A DNA stretch of 18,375 nt, taken from the NCBI GenBank assembly GCA_959596515.1, contig CAUFXR010000048.1:1-18375 (forward strand), in the 5' to 3' direction. The translations under genes were made by a program, and so were the position numbers. This document shows, one piece after another, positions 1 to 5,942 of the stretch (position 1 is the stretch's first letter; each line of letters begins with the position of its first letter). Origin of the DNA: an uncultured Oscillospiraceae bacterium (GTDB lineage Bacteria; Bacillota; Clostridia; Oscillospirales; Acutalibacteraceae). The notes under the pieces were generated by a model that saw only the letters and a list, made by a program, of their open reading frames with translations, was not told where the DNA came from and searched no databases.

Positions 1-214
1 TATTTCCGGGTGCTGGGGCATGGCGTTTTTTTAGGACTCGGCAAGGGACGAAAGATGGCCGTTCCGGGCCATTAACGGCAGAGGCTTGATGAGGACTTGG
101 CGGATGATATTTCCGGGTGCTGGGGCATGGCGTTTTTTTAGGACTCGGCAAGGGACGAAAGACGGCTGTTCCGGGCCATTAACGGCAGAGGCTTGATGAG
201 AACTTGGCGGATGA
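1..214. repeat. 107-bp direct tandem duplication
   Basis: Bases 1-107 and 108-214 are two head-to-tail copies of one 107-bp unit. I count three differences (56 T/163 C, 60 C/167 T, 94 G/201 A), so 104 of 107 bases agree. The first copy begins at base 1, so the array may continue to the left. Each unit contains a run of seven T. The period is not a multiple of 3 and every frame I followed meets stops or shifts between copies, so it is unlikely to be coding. No similarity to the array at 3736-4077 was seen. Confidence 0.9.
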
Positions 215-232
215 CTTTTTGGATGACTTTTT
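209..232. repeat. 12-bp tandem duplication at the repeat edge
   Basis: The 12-mer GGATGACTTTTT occurs twice in a row (209-220 and 221-232). It directly abuts and slightly overlaps the end of the 107-bp duplication. It is probably a slippage product at the repeat boundary. Confidence 0.8.
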
Positions 233-548
233 AGCCGCACTGCGGTTTATTTCCGCTTTTTTGGAATAGACTGGGAATCATAAAGATAGCTTTGAGGCCG
301 TTGTCCTTTCTTATGGCAGGATTTGCTTTTGCCAATGGGAACATGATCTGTTAAGAACGGGCAGAAGGCTACCCGGGAATAAAAAATCATGAGACGCCGA
401 AATAAGGACTGCTTAGGCGGGAGAAGGAATGAAAGGGTTTTCCGGGCGAAAGCGGGAAAAGAGTAAAATATTAGAAACGCGAAAATATTTCAACTGAAAT
501 GGAAGACAATACCTTTGGATAGAAAAAGATAAGATAGGAGCGATTTAT
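233..548 (+). other. Unassigned upstream region of asnB
   Basis: No gene is visible in these 316 bases. A short hairpin (CCGC ACT GCGG, 235-245) is followed by T-rich sequence and could be a weak terminator. I looked for a T-box leader, common before amino-acid genes in Bacillota, and found no AGGGTGGNACCGCG-like element. No convincing -35/-10 pair for asnB was found. An A-rich stretch (450-548) runs into the asnB ribosome binding site AGGAG at 535-539. Confidence 0.5.
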
Positions 549-2399
549 ATGTGCGGACTGTGTGGATTTACCGGCGAGATCGTCGATCGTGACGCGGTTT
601 TGGAAAACATGACAGAGGTCATCACCCATAGGGGACCGGACAGCAGAGGATTTTATACGGATGATAAGATTTCCATGGGCTTTCGCCGGCTGAGCATTAT
701 CGACCTGGATAACGGAAGCCAGCCTATTTATAATGAGGATAAAACTCTGGTACTCATGTTCAACGGGGAGATCTATAATTACCGGCAGCTTCGCAAAGAG
801 CTTCAGGAAAAGGGACACGTTTTCGCCACAGATACCGATTCCGAGGTGCTGGTACACGGCTTTGAGGAATGGCGGGAGGATCTTCTGAACCGTCTGCGGG
901 GCATGTTTGGTTTTGCCATCTGGAACCGGGTGGATGGGTCCTTGTTTATCGCCAGAGACTTTTTCGGCATTAAGCCTATGCACTACACGCAGGTGGGAGA
1001 GCATTTTATCTATGCCTCTGAGATCAAAAGCATTTTAAAATTCCCGGGGTTTGAGAAGAAATTCAATTACCGCACTCTGGACAATTATCTTTCTTTCCAG
1101 TATGCCGTTCCGCCCGAGACCTTCTTCGAGGGGGTTTACTGTCTGCTGCCAGGCCACTATCTGTGGTATCGGGACGGCAAGGTGGAGACTACCCGGTATT
1201 GGGAGGCCCGGTTCAATCCGGATGAAAGCCTGACAGAGGAGCAGGCGGTGGATGAGATTGAAAAAGTGTTCGAGGAAAGTGTCAGCGCCCATAAGATCAG
1301 CGACGTGGAAGTGGGATGTTTTCTTTCCAGCGGCGTAGATTCCAGTTATGTTTCCACCTACTTTGCGGATCAAAAAACCTTTACGGTGGGCTTTGATTTC
1401 GGGGAGAAATATAATGAAATCAGTTGGGCAGAGCGTTTGAGCAAAAAAATCGGCGTAGAGCATCATACTCATCTGATTTCCTCTGAGGAATTTTGGGGCA
1501 ATGTGGAGCACGTTCAATACCATATGGATCAGCCGTTGGCCGATCCATCCTGTATCGCTTTGTATTTTGTCTCCAAGCTGGCCAGCGAATACGTCAAGGT
1601 TGTGCTTTCCGGCGAGGGCGCCGATGAACTGTTCGGCGGTTATACGATTTATAATGAACCCCATGTGTTTAAAACCTATCAGAAAATTTTGCCTTCCAAA
1701 TTCCGGCTGTGGTTGGCCAAGGAAGTGAAAAAGCTTCCTCATTTCAAAGGTCAGAGTTTTATTATCCGCGGTTCAAGAGAGACTGAGGAAAAGTTTATCG
1801 GTAACGCTTTCATGTATGACGATGTGGACAAGCGCCGTATTTTGAAGGACCCCTCCATCGTGACCAGACCCCAGAACCTGTGCAAAAAGTTTTACGACCG
1901 GGTGCGGGGTTATGATCAGGAAACTAAAATGCAGTATCTGGACATCAACCTGTGGATGGTGGGGGATATCTTGCTGAAAGCGGACCGCATGAGTATGGCC
2001 AATTCTTTGGAGCTACGAGTGCCTTTCCTGGATAAGGAAGTGTTTAAGGTGGCCTCTAAGCTGCCCACCAGGCTGCGGGTCAATAAAAAGAACACCAAAT
2101 ACGCTATGCGCCAGGCCGCTAACCGGCATTTGCCTCAGGAAACCGCCCAGAAAGAAAAGCTTGGTTTCCCAGTGCCTACCAGAGTTTGGCTGCGGGATGA
2201 AAAATATTATAATATCGTCAGAGAAAAATTCCACTCGGAAACCGCCAAGAAATTCTTTAACACCGACGTGATCACCCAGTTCTTGGACGACCATTATCAT
2301 AATAAGGATGATAATTCCCGGAAGGTGTGGACAATCTACATCTTCCTGGTGTGGTACGATATTTATTTCGGGGATCCCAATGACGTGACACCCCGGTAA
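549..2399 (+). CDS. asnB: Asparagine synthase (glutamine-hydrolysing)
   Basis: This 616-aa cytoplasmic enzyme makes asparagine from aspartate, ATP and glutamine. The N-terminal class II amidotransferase domain (about residues 1-210) starts MCGLCGF; Cys2 is the nucleophile after Met removal, and FNGEIYN (71-77) is the conserved glutamine-site motif. The C-terminal synthetase domain carries the ATP pyrophosphatase loop SSGVDS (260-265) and GEGADELFGG (355-364), then the conserved helix DINLWMVGD (from 465) through VPFLD. The length is normal for bacterial AsnB. The start is fixed by Cys2 and by AGGAG nine bases upstream. It appears monocistronic: the upstream neighbour is repeat DNA and a strong terminator lies downstream. 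Codon choice resembles the other core genes. Other members of the AsnB family act in cell-wall amidation, but nothing nearby suggests that here. Confidence 0.95.
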   Translation: MCGLCGFTGEIVDRDAVLENMTEVITHRGPDSRGFYTDDKISMGFRRLSIIDLDNGSQPIYNEDKTLVLMFNGEIYNYRQLRKELQEKGHVFATDTDSEVLVHGFEEWREDLLNRLRGMFGFAIWNRVDGSLFIARDFFGIKPMHYTQVGEHFIYASEIKSILKFPGFEKKFNYRTLDNYLSFQYAVPPETFFEGVYCLLPGHYLWYRDGKVETTRYWEARFNPDESLTEEQAVDEIEKVFEESVSAHKISDVEVGCFLSSGVDSSYVSTYFADQKTFTVGFDFGEKYNEISWAERLSKKIGVEHHTHLISSEEFWGNVEHVQYHMDQPLADPSCIALYFVSKLASEYVKVVLSGEGADELFGGYTIYNEPHVFKTYQKILPSKFRLWLAKEVKKLPHFKGQSFIIRGSRETEEKFIGNAFMYDDVDKRRILKDPSIVTRPQNLCKKFYDRVRGYDQETKMQYLDINLWMVGDILLKADRMSMANSLELRVPFLDKEVFKVASKLPTRLRVNKKNTKYAMRQAANRHLPQETAQKEKLGFPVPTRVWLRDEKYYNIVREKFHSETAKKFFNTDVITQFLDDHYHNKDDNSRKVWTIYIFLVWYDIYFGDPNDVTPR

Positions 2400-2633
2400 G
2401 GTTTTCAACACCGGAAACGCACGTTTTAGCTGCTTTTAAGGCTTCCGCGGCGCCTCAGCGCTTTTAATAGGCGCTATCTCTAATCTTCTATGTATGTGCG
2501 GATTATATGTGGATCTCCGTACCTTTGGAGAAAAATCCTGTACTGAGGCCCAAACGTGTTTCAGCGCTAACGTTAAAATATTTTATCCAGAACTTCCTTT
2601 AAAAATTTTCTGGCTAGGAGATTTTCTGACATT

Positions 2634-2679
2634 AAAAGCACCTCCAACCGAAGTCTTGTTTCGGGTGGAGGTGCTTTTT
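2634..2679. terminator. Bidirectional intrinsic terminator
   Basis: A long hairpin pairs AGCACCTCCA (2637-2646) with TGGAGGTGCT (2666-2675). An inner CCGAA/TTCGG stem (2648-2652 with 2660-2664) surrounds a 7-base loop. The stem is preceded by AAAA and followed by TTTT, so it can stop transcription from both sides: asnB from the left and the 73-aa gene from the right. The rest of the asnB-side gap (2400-2633) contains only a weak GCGC-CTCA-GCGC-TTTT hairpin (2450-2465) and nothing else I recognise. Confidence 0.9.
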
Positions 2680-2700
2680 CTACTGCTTTCTATTGAGAAT

Positions 2701-2922
2701 TTAAATAGAATTTAAAAAATGGTCGATTTGCTCGTAAGAATCAAAAGATAAGGTTTCCTGAAAAATATAGGAAAAAGCGTAAGAGCATTCTTCCAAGCTA
2801 TACTGGGAAAGCTCCAGATTTTTTAAATAGTAGATGATTTCTTCACAATCGCAGGTACGGTTCAGATCGGAAATAAAACAGTGCTCCTTCTTAGCCAATT
2901 CTTCCAATAGCCTTCCAGACAT
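2701..2922 (-). CDS. Small acidic protein of unknown function (73 aa)
   Basis: I do not recognise a family. The 73-aa product has no signal peptide or membrane segment. It is rich in Glu, Tyr, Leu and Ser and looks largely helical. It has three central cysteines, two of them in a TCDCEE motif near residues 24-29, and a Tyr/Phe-rich second half (YAFSYIF). The gene is very likely real: a perfect AGGAGG lies seven bases before the ATG, a good promoter lies upstream, and a strong terminator follows the stop. It diverges from the XRE regulator and shares its promoter region, so it is probably a target or functional partner of that regulator. A toxin-antitoxin or stress-adaptor role is possible, but nothing in the sequence proves one. 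Confidence 0.8.
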   Translation of the reverse strand: MSGRLLEELAKKEHCFISDLNRTCDCEEIIYYLKNLELSQYSLEECSYAFSYIFQETLSFDSYEQIDHFLNSI

Positions 2923-2965
2923 ATCAGTACCTCCTGCAGAATTTGTGACGTTGTTGTGTAATATA

Positions 2966-2994
2966 ATAATAGCATAACGGTGTAGAAATGTAAA
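2966..2994 (-). promoter_or_regulatory. Sigma-A-type promoter of the 73-aa gene
   Basis: On the minus strand TTTACA (-35, 2989-2994) is followed by exactly 17 bases and TATTAT (-10, 2966-2971). The expected start lies near 2958-2960, leaving a leader of about 37 bases with the AGGAGG at 2930-2935. Confidence 0.75.
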
Positions 2995-3030
2995 CTTTTA
3001 GTTGTCAAAATTCTCCGATAAGTTCCCTTA

Positions 3031-3055
3031 AAGTGTATTGATTTCGTTTACACTT
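3031..3055. promoter_or_regulatory. Perfect inverted repeat, candidate operator of the XRE regulator
   Basis: AAGTGTA (3031-3037) and TACACTT (3049-3055) are perfect reverse complements separated by 11 bases. The site lies between the divergent 73-aa gene and the XRE gene, 44 bases before the XRE start. Dyads of this size are typical of dimeric XRE/Cro-type repressors, so autoregulation is likely. The link to this regulator is inferred from position only. A clear -35/-10 pair for the XRE gene itself was not found. Confidence 0.55.
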
Positions 3056-3098
3056 ATGTTGAGAAATAGGGAAAATTTGCGAAAAGGAGAATCCCTCT

Positions 3099-3389
3099 AT
3101 GGTATTTGATTTTGGGTATCGGTTAAAAAAACTTAGACGACAGCACCACTTGACCCAAACTCAAGTGGCAAACCGCCTAAATCTTTCAAAAACCAGCATA
3201 AGCGGCTATGAGAATAACGTGAAAACACCCTCGCAAGATGTTTTAATTAAACTGGCGGGGCTTTATCGGGTTTCCACCGACTATCTTTTAGGCCTTGACG
3301 ATGAGGAGATGATCTCCGTAAAGGGATTAACCCACCAGCAGAAAAGACTAGTGGAGGAACTGGTGCGAATGCTTGAGGAAAAAACCTAA
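3099..3389 (+). CDS. XRE-family (Cro/CI-type) transcriptional regulator
   Basis: This 96-aa cytoplasmic DNA-binding protein has one helix-turn-helix domain filling about residues 7-65. LTQTQVANRLNLS is the first part of the motif, TSISGYENN the recognition helix, and STDYLLG the usual end of the domain. A short helical, charged tail (QQKRLVEELVRMLEEK) follows, which could serve dimerisation. There is no peptidase or ligand domain, so it resembles small phage-like or SinR-like repressors. The ribosome binding site AAGGAG (about 3084-3089) sits nine bases before the ATG. It diverges from the 73-aa gene, and the inverted repeat at 3031-3055 is a natural operator. The regulated process is unknown. 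Confidence 0.9.
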   Translation: MVFDFGYRLKKLRRQHHLTQTQVANRLNLSKTSISGYENNVKTPSQDVLIKLAGLYRVSTDYLLGLDDEEMISVKGLTHQQKRLVEELVRMLEEKT

Positions 3390-3735
3390 TGAGGCGGCGC
3401 GAAAGTTTTGTCTCCACGCATCGATTACCATTTTACTTAGTTTAAAATCCGCATAGAGGAGGCGGATCCCTAAAAGTGAATGACGCGTATAACCGGCATG
3501 AGCGTGGGGATTTTCCAACAGCATAAAACAATGTCCAGCCTTTGCTTTTTCCAAAGCCCAGAGACGATGCCGAAAGAGAACAGGAACGGTTGATTCTCCT
3601 GGATTGTATCTGATGAAATCAAGAGAGCTTTGGGCCGTCCTTCAGCGGCAAAAAGGCTTTGTAAACATCGCCTATAAACTTTGAAACAGTTTTGGGGCGC
3701 GGAAAGCCGTTTTTGACGATTCCGGCGCCGGCAGG
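3390..3735. other. Intergenic region without a supported gene
   Basis: No credible gene is seen downstream of the XRE stop. A hairpin ATCCGC/GCGGAT (3447-3452 with 3462-3467) is followed by four T on the minus strand only. Short frames open on both strands lack ribosome binding sites and protein-like composition. The sequence becomes GC-rich towards 3720, where the tandem array starts. Confidence 0.6.
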
Positions 3736-4077
3736 CTTTTCCCAGGCGCCGACCCGCTGAACACGGGGGGTGCGGTTGTCTTTTCCCAGGCGCCGACCCG
3801 CTGAACACGGGGTACGGTTGTCTTTTCCCAGGCGCCGACCCGCTGAACACGGGGTACGGTTGTCTTTTCCCAGGCGCCGACCCGCTGAGCGCGGGGTGCG
3901 GTTATCTTTTCCCAGGCGCCGACCCGTTGAACACGGGGGTGCGGTTGTCTTTTCCCAGGCGCCGACCCGCTGAGCGCGGGGTGCGGTTATCTTTTCCCAG
4001 GCGCCGACCCGCTGAACACGGGGGTGCGGTTGTCTTTTCCCAGGCGCCGACCCGCTGAACACGGGGGGTGCGGTTAT
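3736..4077. repeat. Eight-copy 42-44-bp GC-rich tandem array
   Basis: Copies begin at CTTTTCCC in 3736, 3780, 3822, 3864, 3906, 3949, 3991 and 4034, with periods 44, 42, 42, 42, 43, 42, 43 and 44. The whole unit is conserved (CTTTTCCCAGGCGCCGACCC then GCTGAACACGGGG then TGCGGTT). Most length change comes from a run of 4-6 G. Copies 4 and 6 are identical (GAGCGC variant, ending TTAT), and copies 4+5 and 6+7 form two 85-bp dimers differing by one base, so the array grew partly by dimer duplication. Each unit can fold CCCG/CGGG around a 7-base loop. TTCCGGCG occurs just outside both ends (3720-3727 and 4081-4088). The array lies between convergent genes and is probably non-coding. It is not a CRISPR: no unique spacers exist. 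Confidence 0.95.
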
Positions 4078-4434
4078 CTCTTCCGGCGTGCTCGCGCGCT
4101 TGCCAGAGCGCAGCTGCGAAAATCTTCCGCCCGCCGCGGTGCTGCCTGCCGGGCTTTCCGCCTGCCGCGATCACGGTTCATCGCGGGAGCGGGTTGGCAA
4201 CATAACTATGGGGATTCCGCCGATAGAATTTTCAGCTTTCCTTTTCCATACGCTATGTTCTGTTCCCGCCATCTTCTGTTTGCCGGGGTTCCTCTTCCGC
4301 TCTCCGCTCACTGTTTTCTGCTCTCTCTTTCGCCTCCCGCTTTCTACTCAGCTGATTCCTGTCCGGCTGCTTTCTGCTTCCCCGTTTTTGCTTGCTACCC
4401 TTCTATTCTCTGATTTTCATCTGGTCCCTTTCGG
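4078..4434. other. GC-rich then pyrimidine-skewed intergenic tract
   Basis: Bases 4078-4200 are GC-rich and follow directly on the tandem array. From about 4225 to 4434 the plus strand is strongly pyrimidine-rich: I count roughly 78% C+T over 4261-4440. This is downstream of the dusB stop, so the dusB 3' transcript would be purine-rich. No terminator hairpin with a T tract is visible right after dusB. Long frames open on the plus strand here are explained by the skew (Ser/Phe/Leu/Pro-rich) and have no ribosome binding site. Confidence 0.6.
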
Positions 4435-5403
4435 TTACCGATTTTCTATCAATACTTTTTGACAAAGCCTTTCCAGGTCGGAGAAGGTTTTCAGGGAACC
4501 TGCCTCACGCCGGAAGCCAGCGGCGCCTTTCAGCCCCTTTAAATACCAACCGGCGTGTTTTCTCGCTTCCCGCATGCCGTGTTCTTCCCCTTTATAATCG
4601 CATAAAAGCCGGATATGCCGCAGCATACCGTACATTTTTTCCGCTGGACCCGGAGTGGGCAGCTGAACCTGGGAACCAATCCAGGCATTGACCTGCTGAA
4701 AAATCCAGGGATTGCCTAAGGCACCCCGGCCGATCATCACCAGATCGCATCCGGTTTGTTCCAGCATGGCGGCCGCGTCCTCAGCGGTGAAAATATCACC
4801 GTTTCCAATCACGGGAATCGCTACCGCCGCCTTTACCTGCCGGATACTTTCCCAATCCGCGGAGGGAGCATACATCTGCTCCCGGGTCCTGCCGTGAATC
4901 GTGATGGCGTCGGCTCCCGCGCTTTCGCAGACCTTCGCCACCTCCACGGCGTTGACGGAATTTTTGTCCCAGCCCTTGCGGATTTTCACCGTCACTGGAA
5001 CAGACACGGCGTTTTTTACCGCCTCTACGATCCGGCCGCAGAGTGCCGGATTTTTCATTAAGGCGCTGCCGCAGCCGTTGGAAGTGATTTTCGGCGCGGG
5101 ACATCCCATATTTAAATCGATGATTTCAGGCTGATATTCTAAGGCCAGTACGGCGGCTTCCGCCATAATCTGGGGATCGTCGCCGAACAGCTGGATCGCC
5201 GTGGGACGCTCCTGGGGGGAGAGTTCCATCAGCTCCCTGGATTTTTTGTCGCCGTAGGTCAGCGCTTTGGCGCTGACCATCTCACTGATCACGTAAGAGG
5301 CGCCGAAAGCGCCGCAGATTTCCCGAAAGGCCCTGTCCGCTGTTCCCGCCATGGGAGCCAGCGCGGCGGGGCCCTTTATTGTCACGTTTCCGATTTGTAC
5401 CAT
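4435..5403 (-). CDS. dusB: tRNA-dihydrouridine synthase, DusB type
   Basis: This 322-aa FMN-dependent enzyme reduces specific uridines in the tRNA D-loop to dihydrouridine. The TIM-barrel begins with APMAGTADRAFR (16-27). The catalytic cysteine is Cys101 in NMGCPAPK. VTVKIRKGW (138-145) and ITIHGRTREQMY (168-178) supply substrate and flavin contacts. PVIGNGDI and IGRGALGNPWIF (about 198-235) bind the FMN phosphate. The C-terminal helical tRNA-binding part is present, so the gene is full length. AAAGGAG lies eight bases before the ATG. The gene stands alone on the minus strand, divergent from polA and convergent with the XRE gene. The DusB subtype is judged from overall motif pattern; that it is a Dus protein is certain. 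Confidence 0.93.
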   Translation of the reverse strand: MVQIGNVTIKGPAALAPMAGTADRAFREICGAFGASYVISEMVSAKALTYGDKKSRELMELSPQERPTAIQLFGDDPQIMAEAAVLALEYQPEIIDLNMGCPAPKITSNGCGSALMKNPALCGRIVEAVKNAVSVPVTVKIRKGWDKNSVNAVEVAKVCESAGADAITIHGRTREQMYAPSADWESIRQVKAAVAIPVIGNGDIFTAEDAAAMLEQTGCDLVMIGRGALGNPWIFQQVNAWIGSQVQLPTPGPAEKMYGMLRHIRLLCDYKGEEHGMREARKHAGWYLKGLKGAAGFRREAGSLKTFSDLERLCQKVLIENR

Positions 5404-5575
5404 TGTAAAACTCCTTTCGCGGCAGGAACGTCCTAAACCGGCTGATCCTATCGATCTCCGTAGTCACAGAGTCAAGCTAATAGATTTCGTGAAAACCACA
5501 AGCACAGAGGGCTCCGCTTTTGCGCCTTGGCGTTTTGATAATGCGGCAAGCTTTTGTCATTTTCCCACCTGTCTC

Positions 5576-5602
5576 AAACCCGGATTCACTGATTCCGGGT
5601 TT
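5576..5602. other. Perfect 9-bp hairpin in the dusB-polA gap
   Basis: AAACCCGGA (5576-5584) pairs perfectly with TCCGGGTTT (5594-5602) around a 9-base loop. The A-rich left and T-rich right ends resemble an intrinsic terminator, but no longer T tract follows on either strand. Read on the minus strand it would lie in the dusB leader, about 175 bases before the start codon. Confidence 0.6.
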
Positions 5603-5660
5603 GGCTTAGCCATGAAGGATCGGGGTTAATCGCTCTGGTGAGGACAGAAGAAAGTCTGAA

Positions 5661-5738
5661 AGCCTATTACACAGCATAGGTTGACCGGACTCATTTCTGA
5701 CGGCGGCGCCAAGAGATGAAAACGAAAGCCGCGTTTTT
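5661..5738 (+). ncRNA. Candidate structured RNA end with intrinsic terminator
   Basis: A stem AGCCTAT/ATAGGTT (5661-5667 with 5676-5682, one G-U pair) is followed by a second stem. In the second, GCGGC (5703-5707) pairs with GCCGC (5728-5732), extended by AC/GT across a bulged G, and TTTTT follows (5734-5738). This arrangement ends no known gene: dusB runs the other way and polA starts 200 bases later. A plus-strand small RNA ending here is the simplest reading. I compared it by eye with RNase P, SRP, tmRNA, 6S and common riboswitch signatures and matched none. No clear promoter was found, so the 5' end is unknown. Confidence 0.3.
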
Positions 5739-5768
5739 CACTATTGTGTTCGTATGGCATAGTTATTA

Positions 5769-5777
5769 GTATAGCAT
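5769..5777 (-). promoter_or_regulatory. Possible extended -10 promoter for dusB
   Basis: The minus strand reads TGCTATACT, an extended -10 box, but the -35 region (CTGAAA-like) is poor. If used, the dusB transcript would have a leader of about 360 bases containing the hairpin at 5576-5602. The remaining sequence of this gap (5404-5942) shows no gene. Confidence 0.3.
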
Positions 5778-5882
5778 ATCAGCGCTTTTTTTTCAGCTTT
5801 TTTCCGGAAAAGCGGTGGGCGGGTCCTTTTGGCCAAATTCTGAAAAATTCACATTTATGCCTTTATGTTCCGGGGGGATTGG

Positions 5883-5891
5883 TGATATAAT
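5883..5891 (+). promoter_or_regulatory. Extended -10 promoter of polA
   Basis: TGATATAAT is a TGn extended -10 with a perfect TATAAT (5886-5891). The -35 region is weak, as expected for this type. The short leader holds two alternative small stems, CTAGG/CCTAG (5895-5909) and GCGT/ACGC (5899-5913), before the ribosome binding site GGAGG at 5932-5936. Confidence 0.6.
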
Positions 5892-5942
5892 ATACTAGGC
5901 GTTTCCTAGACGCTGAGAAATCACTCCCCCTGGAGGATAGCT

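Noticed and set aside
31..240. 69-codon minus-strand frame over the left-edge duplication
   Set aside because: It reads the 107-bp repeat in two different frames, has no ribosome binding site and no recognisable product.
241..548. T-box or other known riboswitch before asnB
   Set aside because: No T-box sequence or terminator/antiterminator pair was found, and no other riboswitch motif was recognised.
2494..2715. 73-codon plus-strand frame after asnB
   Set aside because: It runs through the bidirectional terminator, lacks a ribosome binding site and has no recognisable features.
3736..4077. CRISPR array
   Set aside because: The entire 42-44-bp unit is repeated. There are no unique spacers and no cas genes nearby, so it is a tandem repeat.
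3470..4174. Several long frames across the tandem array on both strands
   Set aside because: The unit lacks stops in several frames, so frames stay open automatically. G-run changes shift them, there is no ribosome binding site, and the compositions are not protein-like.
5603..5740. RNase P RNA, SRP RNA, tRNA or known riboswitch
   Set aside because: Conserved cores of these RNAs were looked for by eye on both strands and not found. It is kept only as an unassigned candidate RNA.
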